64,000 bases of DNA. Origin: DATKWD01 sp963704815. GTDB lineage: Bacteria > Actinomycetota > Acidimicrobiia > Acidimicrobiales > Salinilacustritrichaceae. The notes beneath the pieces were generated by a model. The model had not been told where the DNA came from and did no database searches. It worked only from the letters and a program-made list of their open reading frames with translations. Positions 44,057 to 52,444 of this stretch are shown piece by piece; positions within the stretch are counted from its first letter, which is position 1, and every line of letters starts with the position of its first letter. The DNA lies in contig CAVPHU010000010.1 of the NCBI GenBank assembly GCA_963704815.1, positions 372,001 to 436,000 of the forward strand. The letters run 5' to 3'. Position numbers and translations under genes: made by a program.

Positions 44057-44641
44057 ATGCGGTCAGACGACTCGGGGCCGTCGAGAGACGGTGGATCATT
44101 CGACGCGATCCTCGACGCGGCGCGCCAGGGGGAACGTCGAGCGTTCGAGCGCCTCTACGAACAGATGAATCCACGCGTGCACGCGTTCGCTCGGGCCCGT
44201 GGTGCGGCCGACCCCGAAGGACTGGTGAACGAGGTCTTCCTGCAGGTGTTCACCGCCCTGGATCGGTTCGAGGGATCGGAACCGGAGTTCAAGGCATGGG
44301 TGTTCCGGATCGCCCGCAACAAGCTGATCGACGAGGGCCGCCGCGCCGCGCGTCGCCCAAGCGAGGTGCCCGAGGACCCGGACCACGCGGCACGCCGGAG
44401 GGCCGCCGACGACGTGGAGGATGCCGTGATCGGGAAGCTCGGTACGGCGTCTGCGCTCGCGCTCCTCGACGAACTCAGCGAAGACCAGCGAGAAGTCGTG
44501 CTGCTCCGGATCTTCGCCGATCTCACCGTCGATGCGGTCGCCGACGTCATCGGCAAGGCACCGGGAGCGGTCAAGGCCTTGCAGCGACGGGCGTTTCGGA
44601 CGATTGCCCGCAATTTGTCGCAGGACCCCGTACCCCTCTGA
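44057..44641 (+). CDS. ECF-type RNA polymerase sigma factor
   Basis: A 194-residue sigma-70-family protein. Region 2 is visible as FERLYEQMNPRVHAFARARG and VNEVFLQVFTALDRFEGSEP, then EFKAWVFRIARNKLIDEGRR (about 35-105). Region 4 is LLDELSEDQREVVLLRIFAD, then LTVDAVADVIGKAPGAVKAL (about 135-175). It should direct transcription of an envelope-related regulon. The next gene, 26 bp downstream, encodes a membrane protein placed where anti-sigma factors usually lie. No ribosome-binding site is clear before ATG 44057. Confidence 0.9.
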   Translation: MRSDDSGPSRDGGSFDAILDAARQGERRAFERLYEQMNPRVHAFARARGAADPEGLVNEVFLQVFTALDRFEGSEPEFKAWVFRIARNKLIDEGRRAARRPSEVPEDPDHAARRRAADDVEDAVIGKLGTASALALLDELSEDQREVVLLRIFADLTVDAVADVIGKAPGAVKALQRRAFRTIARNLSQDPVPL

Positions 44642-44667
44642 CCGATTCGTACGTTTCCACTGGTGCG

Positions 44668-45558
44668 ATGAACGAAGCCGACCTCACCGATGCACAGATC
44701 GAGGCGCTGCTCGACGGGCAGCCGCTCGACGGTCCGCCGGCAGCGCTCGGTGACTTCGTCTCGGCGATCCGAGCGGAGTCGGCGGCAACCCCGCCCGTGC
44801 CCGCCGGGAACCAGCTGGTCGACTTCTTCGCCAGGGTCGAACTCACCGCAAGCACTCCCGTCGCGCTGAGCGCCGGACCATCGAGAGGAAGACGAATGTT
44901 GGCAGTCGTCAGTGCCTTTGTCGCCACGACCACGGGCAAGCTCGTGCTCGGAACCGCGCTCGCGGCCGCGACGGTCGGCGGAGCACACGCCGCCGGTGTC
45001 GTCGATGTCCCGCTGCTCCCAGACGAGGCTGATGAGTCGGTGGTCGTCGAGTTCGAGGACGACGAGTCCGGAGGCGACGACGAGACCGAAGCGTCCGACG
45101 AGTCGGACGAGACCGAAGTGACCGAAGTGACCGGCGAGGCTGACACCACCGATGAGGTCGGCGACGACGCGGATGGGCCCGCTGACAAGCCCGCCACCCA
45201 TGGGCAAGAGGTGTCGGACTTCGTGCACGAGACCGAGCTCGAGGGCTGCGAGAAGGGCCAGGCCGTGTCGGACGTCGCCTCCGCGAACGCCAGTGAACAT
45301 CGTCAGAACCCCGAGCGCGACCACAACCCCTGTGACAAGAACAACGATGCCGTCATCGACGAGGTCGACGAGGTCGACGAGGTCGACGAGGTCGACGACG
45401 GCGAGGATTCCGACCCGGTCGAGGGCTCAGACGACCCCGGCCAGAAGCCGGGCAAGGGGAACACCGACAGCGCCGGGACCGGGACGCCCGGGAACTCCGG
45501 CGCCGCACCGGGAAAGGCTGACAAGCCGGACAAGGCCGACAAGCCGGGGAAGAACTGA
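44668..45558 (+). CDS. Acidic single-pass membrane protein, anti-sigma-like position
   Basis: A 296-residue protein. The cytoplasmic N-terminus (about 1-75; DLTDAQIEALLDGQPLDGP) resembles short anti-sigma-like helical regions. One membrane helix follows (KLVLGTALAAATVGGAHAAG, about 91-110). The outer part is very acidic (DDESGGDDETEASDESDE) and contains VDEVDEVDEVDEVDD and a Lys/Asp/Gly-rich low-complexity tail. No zinc-type HxxxCxxC motif is seen, so its role as an anti-sigma factor comes only from position. The acidic part could bind cations or carry the signal. Confidence 0.7.
   Translation: MNEADLTDAQIEALLDGQPLDGPPAALGDFVSAIRAESAATPPVPAGNQLVDFFARVELTASTPVALSAGPSRGRRMLAVVSAFVATTTGKLVLGTALAAATVGGAHAAGVVDVPLLPDEADESVVVEFEDDESGGDDETEASDESDETEVTEVTGEADTTDEVGDDADGPADKPATHGQEVSDFVHETELEGCEKGQAVSDVASANASEHRQNPERDHNPCDKNNDAVIDEVDEVDEVDEVDDGEDSDPVEGSDDPGQKPGKGNTDSAGTGTPGNSGAAPGKADKPDKADKPGKN
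45361..45396 (+). repeat. 9-bp microsatellite GAGGTCGAC x4
   Basis: Four perfect tandem copies encode the Glu-Val-Asp repeat in the acidic protein. The length keeps the frame, so copy changes would alter the number of acidic triplets without breaking the gene. Confidence 0.8.
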
Positions 45559-45612
45559 CCCAGATCGCTCCAGCGATGCGTTGATCCGGAGGGAGGAACC
45601 GGAGCACCACTC

Positions 45613-45645
45613 GAGGGTCCGGACTCGAGGGAGGTCCGGGCCCTC
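45613..45645. terminator. Hairpin between convergent genes
   Basis: GAGGGTCCGGAC and GTCCGGGCCCTC pair over 12 bp (one G-T pair) around a 9-nt loop. It lies between the convergent stops at 45558 and 45666 and could terminate transcription from both sides. No long T-run follows. Confidence 0.5.
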
Positions 45646-45665
45646 TCGCTTCGATCGGGGTGCGG

Positions 45666-47294
45666 TCAGGGGCTCCCGACCGGGATGCCCGCCACACACC
45701 CCGCGATCAGGTAGTCGGCGCCCACGTTCGCGTAGCCGGGAGTGGGACGCAGCAATCGATGGCTGTCGGTGATCAGTGGTGAGTTGTAGGCGTCGTTGAA
45801 CAACAGGTTGGGGTCGCCGCCCTGGCCGTCCCAGTCGGTGCACCACACGCCGGTCGCCGCGGACAGCCCCACGGAGAACGAGCTGGCCGGGTCGGTCGTC
45901 GAGTAGAGCGCTGCGATGTCGTCGTCGGATGCGTTGAGGAGGCGGGTGACCGATTCGGTGAAGCCTCCGACACCGCCTAGGCGGTTGACCGTGATGGTCA
46001 CCCGGGCGCCGAGTGCGTCGAGCGGAGTGACGCGGAGCGGATCGGCCCAGCCACCTACCGAGACGAAGCCGCTGCTCAGCGGCACCGCAGGGCTGAACCC
46101 GGGTTCGGCCGGCGACGACGAGAGCACCTCGCGCCAGCTGGCCGGGCCGAGCGGCACGAACTGCCGGCTGATCAGATCGTCGTAGCGGCGGTCGAGTCGT
46201 TGTTCCATGCGTTGGAGCTCGCGTTCCTGGCCCCAGTAGCCGACGCCGATGTCGGCGAAGTCGGGTTCGAAGGCGATGGGAGCGGCCGCGATCCAGGCGG
46301 CTCGGGCTTCCTCCCACTGCGTGATGGCATCGCCGGTGAGGACACCGGTCACACCGAAGGCCGGCAGATGTTGACCGACGGGATCGTCGGCTCGGTTGGG
46401 TCCGCCGTTGATGGCCACCGCTTCGCGGTACGCGTTGAACAGATCGCCGAACGTGTCGCCACAGCTGCGGCCCTCGGTGCCGGGAAGCGCGGCGACCTCT
46501 TCCCAGGTGAGCCCGACTCCGGCGGTGGCGCAGGCGTCGAGCCAGCTGCTGACGCCGGCGCGATCGGCAGGGCCGTACCCGGCGTAGAACGAGCCGTAGA
46601 CGCCGAAGAGCGTTGCGAAGGCATCGAAGTCGATCACCGACGTGCGGAGGAAGACCTTCGGGTCGTCGACGATGAACTGCAACCCCTTCTGGAGGCCTTC
46701 GATGATGTCGGTGGCGTGGAAGACCGGATCGGGTGAGTTGGCCAGCAACTCGAAGAGCTCGGGATTGATGAGTGGCCCGAGGTCGCGCAGGAGTCGGTCG
46801 AGCGCGTCGAGCCCTTCCTGAGGGAGCGGGCCGTCGAGCAGCTCGAGGATCTCGCCGGTGGAGACACCTTCGAACAAGGCGTTGATGGTGGCCGCGTCCT
46901 CGAACAGGCCGGTGTCGGTCAGGCCGATCACCGACTTGAGCATCAGGGCCATGCGGAGGTCGCGCTCGCGCTGCGAGCAGCGCCGATCGTCGCACGTGTG
47001 CAGGTCGGGGTTGGCCCAGATGCTCTCGAGGACGAACGTCGTGATGCTGCCCGAGCTGCCGCCGGCGGCGCACGTGACGGCGCCGTACTCCTCGACGTGG
47101 CGAGCGAGCGCCCCGTAGTGGGCGAAGAGGTTCTGGCCGTTCCCCCGAATGCCTGCGCAGGTCGACGATGCAGGATTCGGTCGAGGCGGTGTGAAGTCAC
47201 GCGCAGCCGCAGCTCCAGCCGGTGCTGCCGCAGCGACCAGGGTGATGACCATCGCAACGGCGATCGCGATGCACGCCCGTCTCGAATTCGGCAT
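45666..47294 (-). CDS. Secreted patatin-like phospholipase/esterase
   Basis: A 542-residue exported protein with a signal peptide (RRACIAIAVAMVITLVAAAAPAGA, about 5-28). The mature N-terminus shows CAGIRGNGQNLFAHYGALARH, a glycine-rich oxyanion element. It is followed by AAGGSSGSITTFVLES, a GxSxG nucleophile elbow in the patatin arrangement. The catalytic Asp may lie in GGWADPLRV or GVWCTDWDGQGG; I cannot decide between them. Conserved Cys pairs suggest disulfides. ATG 47294 has GAGGGG at 8 bp. A shared inverted-repeat element lies 15 bp upstream. Confidence 0.7.
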   Translation of the reverse strand: MPNSRRACIAIAVAMVITLVAAAAPAGAAAARDFTPPRPNPASSTCAGIRGNGQNLFAHYGALARHVEEYGAVTCAAGGSSGSITTFVLESIWANPDLHTCDDRRCSQRERDLRMALMLKSVIGLTDTGLFEDAATINALFEGVSTGEILELLDGPLPQEGLDALDRLLRDLGPLINPELFELLANSPDPVFHATDIIEGLQKGLQFIVDDPKVFLRTSVIDFDAFATLFGVYGSFYAGYGPADRAGVSSWLDACATAGVGLTWEEVAALPGTEGRSCGDTFGDLFNAYREAVAINGGPNRADDPVGQHLPAFGVTGVLTGDAITQWEEARAAWIAAAPIAFEPDFADIGVGYWGQERELQRMEQRLDRRYDDLISRQFVPLGPASWREVLSSSPAEPGFSPAVPLSSGFVSVGGWADPLRVTPLDALGARVTITVNRLGGVGGFTESVTRLLNASDDDIAALYSTTDPASSFSVGLSAATGVWCTDWDGQGGDPNLLFNDAYNSPLITDSHRLLRPTPGYANVGADYLIAGCVAGIPVGSP

Positions 47295-47308
47295 GGAGTT
47301 TCCCCTCA

Positions 47309-47344
47309 GGAAGCTGCGCGGACAGGGCCAGTGTCGCAGCTTCC
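47309..47344 (-). promoter_or_regulatory. Inverted-repeat element, copy B (shared with 32376-32410)
   Basis: Arms GGAAGCTGCG and CGCAGCTTCC (10 bp) surround a 16-nt centre nearly identical to that of copy A. It is also on the minus strand, just upstream of an exported-protein gene. At the position matching the -10 of copy A there is only TGAGGG, so this promoter would be weak without an activator, or the element acts as an RNA hairpin. Confidence 0.5.
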
Positions 47345-47446
47345 CGTCACTCCCGCTCTTGCCGCTCCGTCGTCGCGGCGGGCCGCTCGGGCGCCGGCCG
47401 AGCACCGCGCCTGCCTCGCAGGCGAGCCTGCGACGCCCGAAGACGC

Positions 47447-48118
47447 CTAGGACCCGTGGTGTCGGTGGAAAGGGACCGAGGGGAGTGCTTCGATCTCGTC
47501 GAGCGTCAGGTCGAGCTTGATGTGGTCGTTGCGTACCTGCGTGGCCGACCCGACCGGCACGGTGAACTCGCGGTGCTTCCACAGATGCCCACGATCGATC
47601 ACGAGATGACTCACCTGGTCGTCGTCGTTCATGACGAAGCCGTCGAGGCGGCCCACGGGTTGGGCGTCGCGGTCGACCACCTCGCTCTGGCGTCGGAGCT
47701 CGACCTCGCCGGCGGGAATCAGGTCGTAGGACACCAGCACCGGCATGCCGCGATCGTCGACACCCATCTCACTGGCCGATCCGAGCGCGTAGTACGGCAT
47801 GGCGAGGACGTCGGAGGTCCCGACCGTCCAGCCCTCGCTCGGGTGCGGCCAGTCGTCGATGCGGAAGTAGTCGGCTTCCTCGACGAGAGGGAGCGATTCG
47901 AAGTCGTGCCGGCTCAGGTCGCTCGTGATGGAACCGTCCTCGGCGACGGCAACGTGGTCGATCGGCACGAGCCTGGCTTCGGTGTGATCGTCGTGTGGTT
48001 GGACCACGACATGGGTCAGACGTCGCCGCACGGGATGCAACACCACGTCGGCGATTTCGCCGAGGGGCGCGTCGGCGCCGCTGACGTGCGCTCCGAGGTC
48101 GATGCGATTGCCGGTCAT
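47447..48118 (-). CDS. PRC-barrel domain protein
   Basis: A 223-residue protein with two PRC-barrel-like halves. The first is IDLGAHVSGADAPLGEIADV with VVLHPVRRRLTHVVVQPHDD (about 5-45). The second is EVVDRDAQPVGRLDGFVMND with DDQVSHLVIDRGHLWKHREF (about 145-185). PRC-barrels bind RNA, photosynthetic complexes or other proteins; in actinobacteria similar proteins are stress-associated. ATG 48118 follows GGAGG, so the much longer upstream frame is rejected. It is divergent from the acyltransferase gene. Confidence 0.75.
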   Translation of the reverse strand: MTGNRIDLGAHVSGADAPLGEIADVVLHPVRRRLTHVVVQPHDDHTEARLVPIDHVAVAEDGSITSDLSRHDFESLPLVEEADYFRIDDWPHPSEGWTVGTSDVLAMPYYALGSASEMGVDDRGMPVLVSYDLIPAGEVELRRQSEVVDRDAQPVGRLDGFVMNDDDQVSHLVIDRGHLWKHREFTVPVGSATQVRNDHIKLDLTLDEIEALPSVPFHRHHGS

Positions 48119-48262
48119 GGAGACCTCCAGTGTCGAGAACCGGGACAGGAAGGGAAGCTGGTCGACCCTACGCCACGGGTCGTCCCGACCTCGTGGCGGA
48201 GTCGAGCCGCGCCGTCCACCGTCGGCCTGCCACAATGGGAGCGACCGCACAGGGGGGACGGA

Positions 48263-49741
48263 ATGCGTCAGCTCAGTGGACTCGACACGGGGTTTCTGTC
48301 GGCCGAGACCCGCACCACGTTCCTGCACATCTCGAGCCTGATGGTTCTCGACAGCGAACGGCCAGACGGTTCGCGGGTGACGGTTCCCGAGTTGCGAGCG
48401 GTCCTCGAGGAGCGCATGCACGAGATCCCGCTGTCGCGCCGGCGGCTCGTCGAGGTTCCCTTCCAACTCGACAACCCCTATTGGATCGACGACGCCGACT
48501 TCGATCCGAGCTTCCACATCCGTCACCTGGCGGTGCCCTCGCCCGGCGACGAGAAGGAACTGGCCGAGTTGGTCGCGTACCTGGCCTCGACCCCGCTCGA
48601 CCGCAACCGCCCCCTCTGGGAGACGTACTTCATCGAGGGGCTCGCCGGTGGCGATCTGGCGATCCTCACCAAGGTCCATCACGCTTCGGTCGACGGGGTC
48701 GGAGGCATCGAACTGCTGGCGACGCTGCTCGACCTCGAGCCACACCCGCGTGAGGCCGCGCCCGACGAATGGGAGGGCGAACCTGAACCGTCTCCCGGCG
48801 ATCTCCTGGTGCGCGCCTTTCAGCGGGCGCTCGCCCGACCCCGCCGGCTGATGCGGTTCCAGCGCAACGTGTTCGAGAGCTTCGCCCGCACCAACCCGAG
48901 GGCGGTGCCGTTCTTTCCGCTCCTCCCGCTCCTCGGCAATCTCGGGACCGCCGGCATCGCGCTGTTCTCCAACCTGCTCCAACCGCCCCCCTCCACCCAG
49001 CCCGAGGCCACGTCGCTCCACGATCCGGCCCGGATCCCGCGCACCGTGTTCAACGGGATGATCAGCTCGGGTCGACGCTTCGCCTACGGCTCGGTGTCAC
49101 TCGACGACGTCAAGCGCATCGGCAAGGAGCACGGCGCCACCGTCAACGACGTCGTGCTGGCCATCGTCGCCGACACGCTGCGTCCCTGGTTCCTCGCTCG
49201 CGGCGAACTGCCCGACGAGCCGCTCACGGCCATGGTGCCCATCTCGATCCGCTCCGAGGACGCAGACGGCAACATGGGCAACCAGGTGACGATGGTGGTG
49301 AGTCCGATCCACACCCACATCGACGACCCGGGCGAGCGAGTGCGGGCCATCCACGACACCATGCAAGCGGTGAAGGCCGAGCAGGCCACCGTGCCCGACG
49401 AACTGCTGCAGGACTTCGCCGAGTTCGCCTCACCGGCCCTCGCCGCTCTGGCGGCCCGGGGTGCCGCGGCCGTCCACATCGTCGACCGGATCGAACCGCT
49501 GGCGAACCTCACCATCTCCAACGTTCCCGGCCCGCAGTTCCCTCTGTACGCCGGCGGGGCGAAGGTGAAGGGATTGTGGCCGTGCTCGGCACTGGCCGAC
49601 GGCATGGGACTCAACGTGACCGTGGTGTCCTACGACGGCGACGTCTGCTTCGGTGTGCTCGGATGCCGCAAGCAGCTGCCGGACGCGTGGGAACTGGTCG
49701 ACGAGCTTCCCCGAGCCGTCGAGCGCCTCCTGGCCACCTGA
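48263..49741 (+). CDS. Wax ester synthase/diacylglycerol acyltransferase (WS/DGAT)
   Basis: A 492-residue WS/DGAT enzyme. The catalytic motif HHASVDGVGG (HHxxxDG, about 136-145) is intact. Other family blocks are LSGLDTGFLSAETRTTFLHI at the N-terminus, NPYWIDDADFDPSFHIRHLA, PLDRNRPLWETYFIEGL, GATVNDVVLAIVADTLRPWF, and NLTISNVPGPQFPLYAGGAK near the C-terminus. These enzymes join fatty acyl-CoA to alcohols or diacylglycerol to make storage lipid at the inner membrane face. ATG 48263 follows GGGGGGA. Confidence 0.95.
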   Translation: MRQLSGLDTGFLSAETRTTFLHISSLMVLDSERPDGSRVTVPELRAVLEERMHEIPLSRRRLVEVPFQLDNPYWIDDADFDPSFHIRHLAVPSPGDEKELAELVAYLASTPLDRNRPLWETYFIEGLAGGDLAILTKVHHASVDGVGGIELLATLLDLEPHPREAAPDEWEGEPEPSPGDLLVRAFQRALARPRRLMRFQRNVFESFARTNPRAVPFFPLLPLLGNLGTAGIALFSNLLQPPPSTQPEATSLHDPARIPRTVFNGMISSGRRFAYGSVSLDDVKRIGKEHGATVNDVVLAIVADTLRPWFLARGELPDEPLTAMVPISIRSEDADGNMGNQVTMVVSPIHTHIDDPGERVRAIHDTMQAVKAEQATVPDELLQDFAEFASPALAALAARGAAAVHIVDRIEPLANLTISNVPGPQFPLYAGGAKVKGLWPCSALADGMGLNVTVVSYDGDVCFGVLGCRKQLPDAWELVDELPRAVERLLAT

Positions 49742-49795
49742 TCACAACTCCTTCCGAACGGAAATAAACGAGCGACGCGCTCGGTTGGCACGGTC

Positions 49796-50519
49796 ATGAG
49801 CACCGGCACCATCGACATCCGACCTGCGGCCGACCGGTTCCACACCCGCGCCGGCTGGCTCGACTCGAAGCACTCCTTCAGCTTCGGGCGCCACTACTCC
49901 TCGGACAACACCCACCATGGGCAGCTCCTCGTGCTGAACGACGACCGAGTCGCGGGCGGCACCGGCTTCGAGACCCATCCTCACCGTGACATGGAGATCG
50001 TGACGTGGGTGCTCGATGGCGAGCTCGAGCACCGTGACTCCGAGGGCAACCGAGGCCTCATCTACCCCGGACTGGCCCAGCGCATGAGTGCCGGTCGGGG
50101 CATCTGGCACTCGGAGAAGAACGCGAGCCGCGACCGACGAGGTGCACTTCATCCAGATGTGGGTGCTGCCCGACACGCAGGCCATCGATCCCGGCTATCA
50201 GCAACTCGACATCAACGATCAGCTCGCCGCCGGTGGGCTCGTCCCGATCGCCTCGGGTCGGGGCCACGACGCAGCGATCTCGATCCGCCAACGCGATGCG
50301 GTGTTGTGGGGTGGTCGGTTGCAGCCGGGGGAGCGGGTCGAGGTACCCGGCGCCGCGTTCGGTCACGTCTTCGTCGCTCGCGGCGACGTCGAGTTGGAAG
50401 CACACCGCCGATTGGTCGCCGGCGACGCCGTGAGGCTCGTCGGCGCCGACGGCCCGGCGTTGGTCGCCGGTTCGGACGGCGCGGAGGTCCTGGTCTGGTC
50501 GACGGGTGCGATGCGGTGA
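49796..50519 (+). pseudogene. Pirin-family (YhaK-like) bicupin, frameshifted
   Basis: From ATG 49796 the frame encodes a typical pirin N-domain: KHSFSFGRHYSS, then THPHRDMEIVTWVLDGELEH and RMSAGRGIWHSEKNAS, with the metal-binding His and Glu residues. At about 50129 one extra C shifts the frame; removing it gives ATDEVHFIQMWVLPD and continues through the C-domain to TGAMR and the stop at 50517-50519. The repaired protein is about 240 residues, normal for the family. The stop overlaps the GTG of a second pirin gene. The lesion is a CC where C is expected, so it may be a sequencing error. Confidence 0.75.
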
Positions 50520-51379
50520 CATCGGCCATCGAGCTCCGCATCGATCCTCGGGACCGGCCCGTCGGCAACGGGCGAGTCCGGCGGCTGCTCCCTCACCGGA
50601 CCAGGCGCATGGTCGGTCCGTTCATCTTCGCCGACGTCATCGGACCCGACGAACTCGAACCAGGCGCGGGAATCGACGTCGACGCCCACCCGCACATCGG
50701 TCTGTCGACGGTGACCTACCTCTTCGAGGGCCGGATGGTGCACCGTGACTCGACCGGTGCGGTGCGGACCATCGAACCCGGCGCCGTGAATTGGATGACC
50801 GCGGGCTCGGGCGTCACCCACACCGAACGTTCGCATCCCGACGACGTGATGACCTCCCGAATGCTGTTCGGGATGCAGACCTGGGTCGCGCTTCCCGACC
50901 ATGCCGAGGACGCCGAGCCGATGTTCCACCACGCGGCCGCCGACGACATCCCGGTCGAAGCCGTCGGCGCCTCGGCGGTGCGGCTCGCCGCTGGGTCGGG
51001 GTGGGGGCTCGTCTCACCGGTCAGCGGCTCCTCTCCCCTGGTCCTCGCCGAGGTCCGGCTCGAGTCCGACGCGCCGGTTCCGCTGGCGACCGGTCATCCC
51101 GAGGTCGCCGTCATCTCCCTCGTAGGCGATGTACGGGTCAACGACGCGAGCATCCCGTCGGGCCAGCTCGTCAAGCTCCATCACGACACCGACGCGTCGC
51201 TCGCGGGGCCGGGACGTGCGGTCGTGCTCGGTGGGGAACCGGTGGGGCAGCGGCACATCTGGTGGAACTTCGTCCACCGCGACCTCGACCGGATCGAACA
51301 GGCCAAGACCGACTGGCGAGCCCAGCGGTTCCCGTTGACGCCGGGCGACCACGAGCCCCACGTCCCGCTACCGGACTGA
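50516..51379 (+). CDS. Pirin-family bicupin protein
   Basis: A 287-residue pirin. The N-domain carries the metal site VDAHPHIGLSTVTYLFEGRM with HRDSTGAVRTIEPGAVNWMT, then AGSGVTHTERSHP. The C-domain has GQRHIWWNFVHRDLDRIEQA near the end, a conserved pirin block. Bacterial pirins are Fe-binding; some oxidise quercetin or bind pyruvate dehydrogenase or nitrogen regulators. GTG 50516 overlaps the preceding pirin's TGA, so the pair would be translated together. The two proteins are distant relatives, not a recent duplication. Confidence 0.88.
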   Translation: MTSAIELRIDPRDRPVGNGRVRRLLPHRTRRMVGPFIFADVIGPDELEPGAGIDVDAHPHIGLSTVTYLFEGRMVHRDSTGAVRTIEPGAVNWMTAGSGVTHTERSHPDDVMTSRMLFGMQTWVALPDHAEDAEPMFHHAAADDIPVEAVGASAVRLAAGSGWGLVSPVSGSSPLVLAEVRLESDAPVPLATGHPEVAVISLVGDVRVNDASIPSGQLVKLHHDTDASLAGPGRAVVLGGEPVGQRHIWWNFVHRDLDRIEQAKTDWRAQRFPLTPGDHEPHVPLPD

Positions 51380-51465
51380 CTCGGCCGTTCCGAACTCAGG
51401 CCGACGAGGAACTGACCGCGAGGAGTCGGGCGAGACGACGCAGTCACGAGCGGAGGATGCGTCCC

Positions 51466-52374
51466 TCAGCGCTGAGCTCCGGGTGCTGCCAGTTCTTCGA
51501 AGTAGCTTCGCAGCGTCGTCGTGCCGAGCGGTGGGCCCACACCGTCGATCTCTCCTGCGACGACGATGAACTCGGCCAGGTCGCCGAACTGTCGTGACAG
51601 CAGGCCGACCCCCTTCGTCAGCCCGCCCGCCAGCCACAACGGGATGACCGAGATCCTCGGCTTCTTGCCGATGACGTCGAACGCGAGCTCGGCCGCCTCT
51701 CGCTGGGTCAGGACGTCGGGTCCACCGGCTTCGATCTCGACGTCGTCGCCTTCGATCGCATCGACGCACACCTGTGCCACATCGCGTCCGTGGATGGGGC
51801 TCATGCGATTCTCGCCCGGGCCGACCAGGAACGCCCGACCCCGCTTGGCCATGCTCAGCAGCGCTCCCATGTCCGAGAAGTAGCCACACGGGCGGACGAT
51901 CCGGTGATCGAGCTCGGATGTGCGCAGTTCGTCGACCACCTTCTCGTGGGCCTTCGTGATGGCCAGCTCGGCGAGGTCGGGCTCGTCGGCCCCCTGCATC
52001 GACACGTACACGAACTGCTCGACCCCGGCCGACGTGGCCAGCTCGATGAGCGTGTGGTTGCACCGATAGTCGACGTCGTCGAAGGTGAGGCGGTCGCGCT
52101 GACGTGAGATCCCGACCGACGAATACACGATGTCGATCCCGTCCATCAGACCGTCGAGTGTCTCGGGCTTCGTGAGCTCGCCGACGAACACCTCGTCGAC
52201 GTCGTCCGGTCCGATGCCGGGCGCAGTGAACGGTCCAGGGCGGGCCAGCCGTTCTTCGCTTCGGGTCAGCGCCCGCACCCAGTATCCCCGCTGCTTGAAG
52301 GCCTCGACGGCGAACTTGCCGATGTAGCCCGTCGCACCTGCGACGAGCACCCGTCTGGGATCGTCCACCGCCAT
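51466..52374 (-). CDS. NmrA-like NAD(P)-binding protein (atypical SDR)
   Basis: A 302-residue atypical short-chain dehydrogenase-fold protein. The Rossmann motif RRVLVAGATGYIGKFAVEAF (about 6-25) is of the GxxGxxG type. VYSSVGISRQRD follows, then VEQFVYVSMQGAD in place of the YxxxK active site of classical SDRs, and an Ile/Leu-rich C-terminal region. Such proteins often act as redox sensors or nucleoside-diphosphate-sugar epimerase relatives. A TAGGTT lies 8 bp upstream of ATG 52374 on the minus strand. Confidence 0.82.
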   Translation of the reverse strand: MAVDDPRRVLVAGATGYIGKFAVEAFKQRGYWVRALTRSEERLARPGPFTAPGIGPDDVDEVFVGELTKPETLDGLMDGIDIVYSSVGISRQRDRLTFDDVDYRCNHTLIELATSAGVEQFVYVSMQGADEPDLAELAITKAHEKVVDELRTSELDHRIVRPCGYFSDMGALLSMAKRGRAFLVGPGENRMSPIHGRDVAQVCVDAIEGDDVEIEAGGPDVLTQREAAELAFDVIGKKPRISVIPLWLAGGLTKGVGLLSRQFGDLAEFIVVAGEIDGVGPPLGTTTLRSYFEELAAPGAQR

Positions 52375-52444
52375 GGCCGCCGAACCTAGCAACGGCTGAC
52401 ATCTGTCGGACCCGGTGGCGAATCCCCGACGTCGGTGTGCGGGC

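Noticed and set aside
47447..49021. 524-codon frame extending the PRC-barrel protein upstream
   Set aside because: ATG 48118 with GGAGG and the start of the PRC domain fit well; the extension crosses into the divergent acyltransferase gene.
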